DNA of 64,000 nucleotides. Origin: Myxococcales bacterium (GTDB taxonomy: Bacteria > Myxococcota_A > Polyangia > Haliangiales > Haliangiaceae). The notes under the pieces are model-generated. The model was not told the origin of the DNA and did not search any database. It worked only from the letters and a program-made list of their open reading frames with translations. Positions within the stretch are counted from its first letter, which is position 1. The number at the start of each line of letters is the position of its first letter. Both the position numbers and the translations under genes were made by a program. Positions 1 through 13,603 of this stretch are shown piece by piece. The stretch is from positions 1 to 64,000 of the forward strand of contig JADJJK010000023.1 of the NCBI GenBank assembly GCA_016706545.1, written 5' to 3'.

Positions 1-211
1 GCGGCACCAGCTCGATGTCGATGACGATCTGATCCTTCTTCTCCTTGCGGATGCGGATCTTGTTGCGGGTGAGGCTCAGCCCAACCGTCGAGCAGTTGTT
101 GGCGACTTCCTCGAACTTCGCTTCGTAGGTGCCGGTGACTTCCTGGGCGTGGCTCGGGGCCACCGCACCAAAGACGATCAACGCTGCGAGGGTTGCTTGG
201 AAAGTGCGCAT
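1..211 (-). CDS. Secreted protein of unknown function, partial (3' end outside window)
   Basis: The reading frame opens at an ATG (209-211) and runs off the left edge without a stop. The first 70 residues are visible. Residues 1-24 form a plausible Sec signal peptide (M-R-T-F, then a hydrophobic stretch, with cleavage likely after S-H-A-Q). The mature part starts with a Thr/Tyr/Glu-rich segment and a single Cys and becomes strongly basic (R-K-E-K-K-D). I do not recognise the family. The protein is probably periplasmic or secreted. No operon partner is visible because the next gene upstream on the same strand ends about 240 nt away. Confidence 0.6.
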   Translation of the reverse strand, partial: MRTFQATLAALIVFGAVAPSHAQEVTGTYEAKFEEVANNCSTVGLSLTRNKIRIRKEKKDQIVIDIELVP

Positions 212-448
212 GGTCACTCCGATGGACGAGGGATCCGGTGAGGCATTCAACCTTGCTACGTCTCCGCGCGCAGCAAAAGCCCGCAGCGGCGGTGTTGCAC
301 CTTGGCACATCGCGCTGCCAAACCGTCACATCCAGCGCAACCTATAGAAACACTTCGGAGAATAGGGCGCGCCGCGCGGGCGGTGGATCCGCTCGTACCA
401 TTTCTTCGCAGCCAGGCTTGGTCGTTCGTCACGTCGCCGCGCTACGGC

Positions 449-3481
<3,033 letters not shown>

Positions 3482-3489
3482 GTAGATCG

Positions 3490-3495
3490 AGTATA
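3490..3495 (-). promoter_or_regulatory. -10 box for the S41 peptidase gene
   Basis: TATACT ends 8 nt before the ATG at 3481, so transcription should start at or next to the start codon (leaderless). No convincing -35 is seen. Confidence 0.5.
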
Positions 3496-3595
3496 GGCGC
3501 CAGTCGTCACAAAACCAGCAGGAGATTTTCCGCGGAAAGCTCGAGGCCCACCGGTTCGATCTGCCGCCGGTGCGATCCTGAGGTGCGGGGTCGTG

Positions 3596-3601
3596 TAGTA
3601 T
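3596..3601 (+). promoter_or_regulatory. -10 box for the RpoH-like sigma factor gene
   Basis: TAGTAT ends 9 nt before the ATG at 3611. There is no Shine-Dalgarno sequence in the gap, consistent with a leaderless transcript. Confidence 0.45.
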
Positions 3602-3610
3602 GGTCGGGAC

Positions 3611-5014
<1,404 letters not shown>

Positions 5015-5017
5015 CCG

Positions 5018-5932
5018 GTGACCTCCCAAGCACCAGCACCGGAGCCCTCGCGCGAGCCAGGCGCCAAGACCGGCAGCGCCGGGGTCCTGGTGGTGGTCGC
5101 CACGCCCATCGGCAACCTCGAGGATCTGTCGCCGCGCGCCGCCCGTCACCTGCGTCAGGCGGATCTCATCGCCGCCGAGGACACCCGCTCCGTGCTCACG
5201 CTGCTGCGTCACGCGGACGCCGCAGGGCCGCCCAACCCGCGGCGGCGCGTGGTGTCGTTCTTCGAGGGCAACGAGGCCTGGCGCAGCGAGGCGCTGGTCG
5301 GCGAGCTGGCCGCCGGCGCGCACGTGGTGGTGGTGAGCGAGGCCGGCACGCCCGGCGTCTCTGACCCGGGCGCGCGGGCGGTGCGCGCGGCCGCCGCCGC
5401 CGGCTTTCGCGTCGAGGTGGTGCCAGGGCCGTGCGCCGCGGTGTCAGCGCTGGTGGCCTCCGGCCTGCCCAGCGAGCGCTTCCTCTTTGTGGGGTTCTTG
5501 CCGCGAGAGTCCGGGGCGCGGCAAGCGCTCCTGGGGGGCCTGCGCGGCGAGCGCGCGACGCTCATCTTCTACGAGTCCCCCGAGCGCGTCGCGGACACCG
5601 TCGCGGATCTCGTGCTGGCCATGGGCGAGGCGCGGCCGGCGTGCCTGTCGCGCGAGATCACCAAGGTGCATGAGCAGCACCGTCGCGGCTCGCTCGCCGA
5701 GCTCGCGGCCCAGCTGGCGGCGGAGCCGCCGCGCGGCGAGTGTACGCTGGTGGTAGCCGGCTGCGAGGAGGGCGCGGCCGAGCAAGCGGAGCTGGACATC
5801 GAGCACGAACTCCGCCTCCTGCTGGCGCAGGGCCTCGGGCCCAAGGACGCGGCCGCTCGCCTGGTGGTCCGCACCGGCAAGCCGCGGCGACAGCTCTATC
5901 AGCTCGCGTTGTCGCTGCGGCCGCCCCGATGA
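5018..5932 (+). CDS. rsmI: 16S rRNA (cytidine1402-2'-O)-methyltransferase RsmI
   Basis: SAM-dependent methyltransferase that 2'-O-methylates C1402 in the decoding centre of 16S rRNA, in the cytoplasm. It has the tetrapyrrole-methylase fold with the RsmI hallmark V-A-T-P-I-G-N-L-E-D near residue 26, A-E-D-T-R-S shortly after, and S-E-A-G-T-P-G-V-S-D-P-G in the SAM-binding region. At 304 residues it is slightly longer than usual because of a short Pro/Ala-rich N-terminus. The start is a GTG directly after the sigma factor stop. Its TGA overlaps the ATG of the M16 peptidase (ATGA), implying translational coupling. Confidence 0.93.
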   Translation: MTSQAPAPEPSREPGAKTGSAGVLVVVATPIGNLEDLSPRAARHLRQADLIAAEDTRSVLTLLRHADAAGPPNPRRRVVSFFEGNEAWRSEALVGELAAGAHVVVVSEAGTPGVSDPGARAVRAAAAAGFRVEVVPGPCAAVSALVASGLPSERFLFVGFLPRESGARQALLGGLRGERATLIFYESPERVADTVADLVLAMGEARPACLSREITKVHEQHRRGSLAELAAQLAAEPPRGECTLVVAGCEEGAAEQAELDIEHELRLLLAQGLGPKDAAARLVVRTGKPRRQLYQLALSLRPPR

Positions 5933-7262
5933 CCGTCGAGGCACAGGCCGCTCGGTCCGTGGTGGTGGCCGGGCCCGGCGGCGCGCCAGCGCTGGCCGCG
6001 GAGCGGTTCCGGCTCGCGTGTGGCCTGGAGGTCGTGGTGCATCCGGACCCGTCGTTGCCGCAGGTCGCCGTCCACATGGCGTACTACGTCGGCGCTTCGG
6101 ATGATCCGCCCGGCCGCAGCGGCCTGGCGCACCTGTTTGAGCACCTCTTCAAGAACAGCGCTCACCTCGAAGGTCGTCACCACTACGACATCCTGCGGCG
6201 GGTGGGCGCCTCGGAGGCCAACGCCTCGACGGGCGTGGACCGCACGTCCTATCACCAGGTGGTGCCGGCCCATCAACTGGAGGTGGCGCTCTGGCTGGAG
6301 AGCGATCGCATGGGGTACTTCTTGCCGGCGATGACGCGCGCGCGGCTCGAGGCGCAGCAGCAGGTCGTGCGCAGCGAGCGCCGCCAGCGCTACGAGAACG
6401 CGCCGTATGGCCAGGAGCGGTTCGCCATGGCCGCCGCGCTGTACCCGCCGGGCCACCCGCTGCGCCACCTGGTGATCGGCGACCACGCCGACATCGCCGC
6501 GGCCACCCTGGACGACATCGTCGACTTCTACCGGACCTGGTACGTCCCGGCCAACGCGCATCTGGTGATCGCGGGCGCCGTGGAGGTGGGGCAGGCGCGG
6601 CGGCTGGTGGACCGCTACTTCGGCTCGTTCCCCGCGTCCCAGACCCCCGTCGCGGGCGCGACCGTCGGGCGCCGCCGCCCAGATCCCGAGCGCGTCCTCG
6701 TCGGTCGTCTCCGACGGCTTCGCGACCCTTGGCCGGATCCACCTGGCCTGGCGCGGCCCGCCGCCGCTTCACGCCGACGCCGCCGCGCTCGAGGTGCTCG
6801 CGGCCGCCTGGTCGCAGCCAGGCACCGGCGCGCTCTGGAAGCGCCTGGTGTACGAGCTGCAACTGGCGCAGCGCTTGTCGGTGTGGACGGTGAGCCATCG
6901 GCTCGGCACCGAGCTGCATCTCACGGTGGATGTGCGCAGCGACGTCGCGCCTCAGCGCGTGGAGGACGAGCTGGCCACCGCGCTGGCCCACCTGCGCGCG
7001 GAGCCGTTCGAGGCCGCGGCGCTGGCGCGGGTGGCCGCGCGCCGCGAGGCCGCGATGTTGTGGAGCCTGCAGAGCATCTCTCGCCGCGCCGCGGACCTGC
7101 AGCGTCACCTGTACTGGTATGGGGAGCCCAACGGCTATGGCGTGGAGCTGGCGCGGGTGCGCGCCGTGGATTCCCAGGCGGTGGCCGCGGCGACGCGCTG
7201 GCTCTCCACGGCGGGTTGCCTCTCGGTGCGCACCGAGCCCCGCGGCCAGCGAGCGGCCAGCG

Positions 7263-8440
<1,178 letters not shown>

Positions 8441-8444
<4 letters not shown>

Positions 8445-8719
8445 TTCACCCAGGAGATGACGCCCACGACGATCAGGATGGCCCCCATGGCCAGCGCCAC
8501 CAGCACCGCGAACACGGAGAGCGCCAGGGTGGTCTGGGTCTCCTGCTGGATGCCCTTCCACATGCCAAAGACAGCCGGAATAGCGCCGAGCCCGGCGATC
8601 ACGCCGCCGGCGATGCTGGCCTTGGAAAAACCAGTGATGAGCGCGATGACAAGTCCGATGCCGGCAAACCCGAAAGCAAGCAGGGCAGGCATCTTGGAAT
8701 CCGGAACCGAGTTGGACAT
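8441..8719 (-). CDS. Small integral membrane protein, unknown function
   Basis: Ninety-two residues with three predicted hydrophobic segments (about 12-30, 35-50 and 62-90), the last rich in Val, Ile and Ala. A short Ser/Asp N-terminus probably faces the cytoplasm. I do not recognise a family. Its stop codon overlaps the apbE start, so it is translated together with apbE and may help anchor or regulate the flavin transferase, but that is inference from position only. A purine-rich GGAACGCC lies before the ATG. Confidence 0.7.
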
Positions 8720-8779
8720 GGGCGTTCCTCCGCGAGAACGGTAGCACGTCTGTGCTGGCCGCGCCGTCTGAGCTGCTCA

Positions 8780-8925
8780 CGCGCCCCGAGCGGTCTGCGC
8801 CTTTTCTTCGGCGCTGGCTGCTCGCTCAGCGCTCTTCGGCGGTCTTCGGCGCTCCTCTGCGCTTCTTTGTGCTTCTCCGCGCTCTTCGGCGCGCTTCCGC
8901 TATCCTCCAGCGCTCCTTCAACTCT
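8780..8925. repeat. Degenerate pyrimidine-rich tandem repeat between two minus-strand genes
   Basis: About ten imperfect copies of a GCGCTCTTCGGC-like unit of 10-14 bp lie in the 198-nt gap between the small membrane protein gene and the next gene. The tract is non-coding and strongly strand-biased (T/C on the plus strand). Confidence 0.55.
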
Positions 8926-9199
8926 CCGTGTAGCTGCGGAGCTGCTCGCGCATGAACTCATCGGTCAGCGCGTTCTGGACCGGCTCCAGCAGGCAGTCGG
9001 CGAGCACCAGCATCATGTCGTTGGCGCTGCGCTCGGCGACTACCTTGGCCAAGAGCGCCTTGCAGTCCCGGCTGTCATCCCCGGCCAGCAGCTCCCGAAC
9101 CTTCTCTACGGTCAAATCACCTTGGAAATCAATTATCAGATGATCACGAAGGTAGGCGATGAGACGATTCACTCCGCCGAGATACCCCGGGCTTCCCAT
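8918..9199 (-). CDS. Small conserved-looking cytoplasmic protein, unknown function
   Basis: Ninety-three residues, mostly amphipathic helix, with no signal peptide or membrane segment. The composition is normal for a soluble protein (acidic, Leu-rich, ending R-S-Y-T-E-S). I do not recognise the family. The ATG at 9199 is preferred to an upstream start at 9376, because the extra 59 residues are basic and low-quality and would overlap the divergent glycosyltransferase gene. The 157-nt gap to that gene must hold both promoters. Confidence 0.6.
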   Translation of the reverse strand: MGSPGYLGGVNRLIAYLRDHLIIDFQGDLTVEKVRELLAGDDSRDCKALLAKVVAERSANDMMLVLADCLLEPVQNALTDEFMREQLRSYTES

Positions 9200-9356
9200 G
9201 AAATCAAGGCGCCGCGCCCCGGACCCGCCATGGGGAAGATCCGTTTGGCCGGAACGCCCAACAGAGGCGCAAAGCTTGCGCCCTGCGAGCGCTGGCCACT
9301 TGCTGCCAACGAAGGACCCTTGCATGCACCCGGAACTTCGCTGACGATGCCAGGGC

Positions 9357-11039
9357 ATGGCGCGCGTCTTGATCACGGGCTACTGCGCGGTGCCGGGGCC
9401 ACGGCGGGCGGGCGTTCAGGTCCGCCATGTGATTCGTGCGCTCACCCCGATGCACACCGTGGACCTGCTGGTGGCGCGGGAAGGGGATCAACCCTACGTG
9501 GAGCGGCAGGGGGCTGTGCGAGTCCTGCGCGTGCCCTCCCACGACCAGGACTCCTGGGCCCAGATCCAGGCTTTTCAGCGGGCGCTCAAGCGCCAGCTCG
9601 ATGGCGCTGACTACGACATCGTGCATTGCCGAGATGCCTGGAGCGGCATCACCGTGCTGGAGTCGCGTCCAAAGCTTGGCTACGCGATGGTGCTGGATCT
9701 GTCGCGCGCGCCGGAGCCCGTGGGGGAGGGCGTGGCGCCCTCCGAGCTGGAGGTCCGCTACGCGCGCGACGTGGCGGTGTGCCTGCGCGAGGCAGACCTG
9801 GTGCTCGTTCCGACCGCCGCGGCCGCCAAGCACGTGCAGACCTTGACCAAGCCGGAGCGGGTCGCGCTGGCGCCGGTGGGAGTGGACGTCGACCGCTTTG
9901 ACTGGGACGTCCCCCCAGCCGACGGCATCCCGCGGGTGCTGTACGTGGGCGAGATCTCGCCCGGGCGTGGGGTGCGGGTGCTGGTGCGCGCCATGGCCGA
10001 CGTGGTCAAGCGCACGGAGGCGCAGCTCGTGCTGGCTGGCCCCATCGCGCCCGCGTTCGAGCAGGAGCTAAAGACCGGGATCCAGGAGCTCAAGCTCGAA
10101 GGAAAGGTGCTCACCACCGGGGTCGTCGATCATGACGAGGTGCCTGCGCTCATCGCCAGCGCGACCGTGTGCGTGGCGCCCTCGGGCCCGGACCTGTCGG
10201 CGACCCCCACCGCCATCGCCCCCACCAAGATCCTCGAGTACATGGCGTGTCGGCGGGCCGTGGTGGCGGTGCGGCGTCAGTCCATCACCTCGATCATCGA
10301 GCACGGGCGCGACGGCCTGCTCTTCGAGGCCAACGACCCGACCGACCTGGGGCGCAAGGTGCATCGCTTGCTCGTCGAGGCCTCGTTCCGGGACCGCCTG
10401 GCCGCCGCCGGCTACGCGCGCGTGCGTAGCGAGCTCACCGCCAGCGCTGCCAGGCGCAGCATCCGGGTGGCGTACGAGGCGCTATCGCGCCGCTTCGCCG
10501 AGCAGTTCGCCGCCTCGGCGGTGGCGCCTGATGAGTCGCCGCGCGCGCCGGAGCTGCTCACCGACGACGAGTTCGAGGCCACGGTGTTCGAAGATCTGTC
10601 GCCGGCGTCGGCCGCCGACACCGGCGGAAGCTCGCTGGGGCTCGACGAGGCGCTCAGCTCGCTGGATCACGACGGCACCGGGTCGAGCCCGGTGGTCGCG
10701 CCGCCGTCGCCGCTGGATGAGACCGGCGAGCGACCGCTGACCCGGTCAGCGCGCGGCGACAGCGGAGGCTGGGCGCGACCGCCACGACGCAAGCCGTCGC
10801 AGCAGGAGATCGGCGCGTGGGCGCCCTCCGGCCTGGAGGAGCGCGCCGACTCCGATGACGATGGGACGCCCATCGAGGGCGTGCGCGTGGGGATGGTGTC
10901 CTCGGAGACCTCGTTCGTGGCCGGCGAGATCGATGTGCCAAGCCCTTCGCCTCGGTCTCGGTTGCACGACTTTCCAACCTCGAGCGTGCGCGCGCATGAC
11001 TCCGAGAGCGACACCGGGAAGACCCCACCCCACACCTGA
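9357..11039 (+). CDS. GT4-family glycosyltransferase with disordered C-terminal extension
   Basis: Retaining nucleotide-sugar glycosyltransferase of the GT-B fold. The N-terminal acceptor domain (1-185) contains the glycine-poor loop near A-V-P-G-P-R-R-A-G-V-Q and ends at V-D-V-D-R-F. The C-terminal donor domain (200-380) has V-L-Y-V-G-E-I-S-P-G-R-G, the E-Y-M-A-C-R-R-A-V-V-A acidic/loop region and G-R-D-G-L-L-F-E. Residues from about 390 to 560 are Ser/Asp/Pro-rich and probably disordered, an unusual extension for GT4. Substrate cannot be told from sequence, and no polysaccharide cluster surrounds it. It is a cytoplasmic or membrane-associated enzyme. Confidence 0.85.
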   Translation: MARVLITGYCAVPGPRRAGVQVRHVIRALTPMHTVDLLVAREGDQPYVERQGAVRVLRVPSHDQDSWAQIQAFQRALKRQLDGADYDIVHCRDAWSGITVLESRPKLGYAMVLDLSRAPEPVGEGVAPSELEVRYARDVAVCLREADLVLVPTAAAAKHVQTLTKPERVALAPVGVDVDRFDWDVPPADGIPRVLYVGEISPGRGVRVLVRAMADVVKRTEAQLVLAGPIAPAFEQELKTGIQELKLEGKVLTTGVVDHDEVPALIASATVCVAPSGPDLSATPTAIAPTKILEYMACRRAVVAVRRQSITSIIEHGRDGLLFEANDPTDLGRKVHRLLVEASFRDRLAAAGYARVRSELTASAARRSIRVAYEALSRRFAEQFAASAVAPDESPRAPELLTDDEFEATVFEDLSPASAADTGGSSLGLDEALSSLDHDGTGSSPVVAPPSPLDETGERPLTRSARGDSGGWARPPRRKPSQQEIGAWAPSGLEERADSDDDGTPIEGVRVGMVSSETSFVAGEIDVPSPSPRSRLHDFPTSSVRAHDSESDTGKTPPHT

Positions 11040-11101
11040 CCCACGGGGAGATCCCGCGAGGTGAGCGCGAGTCTCTGCGATCCCGTCGCCAACTCCCGGG
11101 G

Positions 11102-11176
11102 CCGCGAGTGCCTCCGGCTGGAGGGCTTGGCCCAACAATGAGCCCAGGAGCGTGGTGTTTGACGCCGCGCTCCTAG
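11102..11176 (+). repeat. Dispersed 75-nt hairpin repeat, copy A
   Basis: Matches 64 of 75 positions, without gaps, to 58493-58567. The 3' half folds as AGGAGCGTGGTG, loop TTTGA, then CGCCGCGCTCCT. Two bases that differ from the other copy keep pairing through G-U wobbles, so an RNA hairpin seems to be conserved. Confidence 0.7.
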
Positions 11177-11225
11177 TATCCTCGCCGGAAGAGGTGTCGT
11201 CATCCTGGTCATCGGGCTGATCAAT

Positions 11226-11819
11226 TTGATCTTCGGCATCGCCTTCGCCGTGCTGGCGCGGGACCGCGTTCGGGCCGATGGCGCGTTCTCGCTGCCGGCG
11301 TTCGTGCTGGTGTTGCAACACGCCGGGGCCGTGGCCACGGTCGCGCTGTACTTCTACGCCGTCCACCCGGCCTGGGCGGGCATGTACCTGGTGGACCCGC
11401 GTCACGTCTCGGGCGTGCTGGTCTTGCCGTTGATGGTGGGGCACGGAGCGCTGGTGGTCGGCGGCTGGTATGGGGCCGCGCAGCTCGTGCGACGTGGGCA
11501 GCTCCAGCCGGTGCTCTACGCGGGCGGCGTCTTGCTCTTGCTCACGCTGCTGCTCGGGATCGGCGCGCGCACCCGCCTGTCCACCGCTTCGGACTTCGCT
11601 GGATATGCGGCGCGTCGCGGGGTGGCGTTGTTCTCGGTCGAGCTTGGCTGGGCCGTGCTGGTCGCGCTCTTGGCGCTGGCCAGCTCCGCGGCCTATGTCG
11701 CCATCGAGCTCCTCCGTGACGGCCGGCGCGTTCGGGTGCCGGTGGTCGCCGCGCAGGCCGCAGGGTTCGAGCGTGGCGCAGCAGGCCAGCGGGGGCCCGC
11801 GGACAAGCCTGCCGCGTGA
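11226..11819 (+). CDS. Integral membrane protein, unknown function; start uncertain
   Basis: Predicted protein of about 197 residues with four to five hydrophobic segments and a basic C-terminal tail. The first hydrophobic helix (V-V-I-L-V-I-G-L-I-N-L-I-F-G) begins upstream of the TTG at 11226, but no ATG or GTG lies in frame before the upstream stop at 11160. The true start may therefore be non-canonical, or an indel may hide it; a GTG at 11194 lies in another frame. The hairpin repeat and a TAGTAT box (11174-11179) sit directly upstream. The family is not recognised. Confidence 0.55.
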   Translation: MIFGIAFAVLARDRVRADGAFSLPAFVLVLQHAGAVATVALYFYAVHPAWAGMYLVDPRHVSGVLVLPLMVGHGALVVGGWYGAAQLVRRGQLQPVLYAGGVLLLLTLLLGIGARTRLSTASDFAGYAARRGVALFSVELGWAVLVALLALASSAAYVAIELLRDGRRVRVPVVAAQAAGFERGAAGQRGPADKPAA

Positions 11820-11877
11820 GGGCGTCGGCGACCGGGCGGTCGCGCCCGATCCCGTCGCCACCGGCTCTTTTTCTGGC

Positions 11878-11970
11878 TCGCGCTCCGGTCGGTTCCCTTG
11901 CCGGTTCCCGTCCGCTTCCCTTGCCGGTTCCCTTCCAGTTCCCCATCCGTCCCCCTCCGTTCCCCCTTGC
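11878..11970. repeat. Degenerate TTCCC-rich tandem repeat
   Basis: A pyrimidine-rich stretch with repeated GGTTCCCTTGCC-like units lies between the membrane protein gene and the DUF4398 lipoprotein gene. It resembles the tract at 8780-8925 in character but not in unit. Confidence 0.45.
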
Positions 11971-12008
11971 TTGCGCCGGCGCGCCCTGGTGATGATAGGC
12001 GCGTGCGT

Positions 12009-12488
12009 ATGAGCGGGGCGTTCTATCGAAGCGCGATCTTGGCCGTGGTCACGGTCGCGCTCGCAGGTTGCGGACCGTTGCGCTACGTCAGCAACGTCAC
12101 CGGAGACGCCAGCGAAGCCGTCGAGGACGCGCGGGCGGCCAAGGCGGAGACGCTGGCGCCGTACTGGTTTGTCCGCGCGGTGGAGTATCTGAGCCGCGCG
12201 CGCTACGAGGCCGCGCAGGCCGACTGGCAAGCCGCCAATCGGTTTGGCCACCTCGCCGAGGAGGCCGCCCAGACCGCGGTCAAAGAGGCCGCGGCCGCCG
12301 AGGCCGACCCCAGCAAGCGCCCGCTCACGACGCCCGCGGCGGTGCCGGCCAAGGAGCAGGAGCCCGCGGCGCCCGCCAAGGAGCCCGCGGCGCCCGCCAA
12401 GGAGCCCGCGGCGAAGCCCGCCAAGGATGTCGGTCAGACGCCGTCCAGCCCGAGCCCCACGTCGGTGAGCCAGGTGAGCGCGCGATGA
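12009..12488 (+). CDS. DUF4398-domain lipoprotein
   Basis: Outer-envelope lipoprotein of 159 residues. The signal peptide ends in the lipobox L-A-G-C, with acylation expected at the Cys near residue 19. A DUF4398-like helical hairpin follows (R-A-V-E-Y-L-S-R-A-R-Y-E-A-A, then a second Ala-rich helix), then a Lys/Pro/Ala tail with three A-A-P-A-K-E-P repeats. DUF4398 proteins often sit next to OmpA-family proteins and may link envelope layers. The gene overlaps the next one by 4 nt (ATGA), supporting a shared role. Confidence 0.75.
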   Translation: MSGAFYRSAILAVVTVALAGCGPLRYVSNVTGDASEAVEDARAAKAETLAPYWFVRAVEYLSRARYEAAQADWQAANRFGHLAEEAAQTAVKEAAAAEADPSKRPLTTPAAVPAKEQEPAAPAKEPAAPAKEPAAKPAKDVGQTPSSPSPTSVSQVSAR

Positions 12489-13573
12489 TCGCCTTCGTCG
12501 CCAGGGTGGCGCTGGTGCTGGCCGCGCTCGGCCTCTGCTCGGCGTGCCCCGGCCGAGACGTGCGGCGCCACGTGGAGGCCACCCAGACGCGCATCGCCAC
12601 CGCGCGCGACCACGGCGCGCTGCGCTGCGCGCCGGCCGAGCTGGCCATGGCGGAGTCCCACGCGGACTTCGCCCGTCAGGAGCTCTCCGAGGGCAACTAC
12701 TTCGAAGCCAAGCGCCAGGCCGCGATCGCGCGACAGAACGCGGACGCCGCGCTGGCGCAATCGCCCAAGGAGCGCTGCGTGCCGGCGGCGCCGGTCTCGC
12801 CACCGCGCATCGGGGATCTCGACGGCGATGGCCTCCTCGATGACGTGGATCAGTGCAAGACCGAGCCGGAGGACAAGGACGGCTTTCAAGACGAGGACGG
12901 CTGCCCAGATCTGGACGATGACCAGGACGGGATCCTCGACGCCAAGGACCAGTGTCGCCTCGAGCCGGAGGACAAGGACGGCTTTCAAGACGAGGACGGC
13001 TGCCCGGAGGCGGACAACGATGGCGACGGGCTCCTGGACGTCGCCGACAAGTGCCCGGACGTCGCGGAGGACAAGGACGGCTTCGAGGACGAAGACGGCT
13101 GCCCTGACTGCGACGACGATCATGACGGCGTGCTGGAGTGCCCGCAGGCGCAAGACAAGTGCCCAGGCCAGCACGGAGAGCCCGGGGATGGTTGCCCCAA
13201 GAAGTACGACCTGGTCGTGGTCACCGAGTCGAAGATCGAGCTCAAGCAGACGGTGTTCTTTGACACCCGCAAGGCCAAGATCAAGCCGGTCTCGTTCGCC
13301 TTGCTCAACGACGTGGCCCTGGCGCTGGGGGATCATCCGACGTTGCAGGTCCGCATCGAAGGACACACCGACAGCCAGGGGTCCGACAGGTCCAACCTGG
13401 GGCTGAGCCAGCGTCGGGCAGAGGCAGTTCGGGTCTACCTCATCGGCAAGGGAATCGATCAAGGTCGAATGGTTGCAAAGGGTTATGGCGAGCGAGCGCC
13501 GATCGCGGACAACCGCACCAGCGATGGCCGCGGCCAGAACCGCCGGGTGGAGTTCGTCATTACATCTCGCTAG
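12485..13573 (+). CDS. OmpA-family lipoprotein with thrombospondin type 3-like calcium repeats
   Basis: Peptidoglycan-binding outer membrane lipoprotein of 362 residues. A lipobox-like L-C-S-A-C lies near residue 20. Residues 25-105 hold a DUF4398-like helical segment. Residues 110-240 carry four to five Asp-rich D-x-D-x-D-G repeats, each followed by an E-D-G-C-P element, of the thrombospondin-3/EF-loop type expected to bind calcium. The OmpA C-terminal domain is at about 255-358 with E-G-H-T-D-S and N-R-R-V-E-F. Two of the repeats are identical at DNA level (around 12,864-12,906 and 12,963-13,005). It is translationally coupled to the upstream lipoprotein. Confidence 0.88.
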   Translation: MIAFVARVALVLAALGLCSACPGRDVRRHVEATQTRIATARDHGALRCAPAELAMAESHADFARQELSEGNYFEAKRQAAIARQNADAALAQSPKERCVPAAPVSPPRIGDLDGDGLLDDVDQCKTEPEDKDGFQDEDGCPDLDDDQDGILDAKDQCRLEPEDKDGFQDEDGCPEADNDGDGLLDVADKCPDVAEDKDGFEDEDGCPDCDDDHDGVLECPQAQDKCPGQHGEPGDGCPKKYDLVVVTESKIELKQTVFFDTRKAKIKPVSFALLNDVALALGDHPTLQVRIEGHTDSQGSDRSNLGLSQRRAEAVRVYLIGKGIDQGRMVAKGYGERAPIADNRTSDGRGQNRRVEFVITSR

Positions 13574-13603
13574 CTTCGCGTTCCTTTGCTAAAGGAAACG
13601 GTC

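Noticed and set aside
303..318. TGGCAC on the plus strand, possible sigma-54 promoter
   Set aside because: The -12 part is GCTGC instead of TTGC, and no plus-strand gene follows.
12864..13005. Direct DNA repeats as a separate repeat element
   Set aside because: They are explained by the calcium-binding protein repeats of the OmpA lipoprotein.
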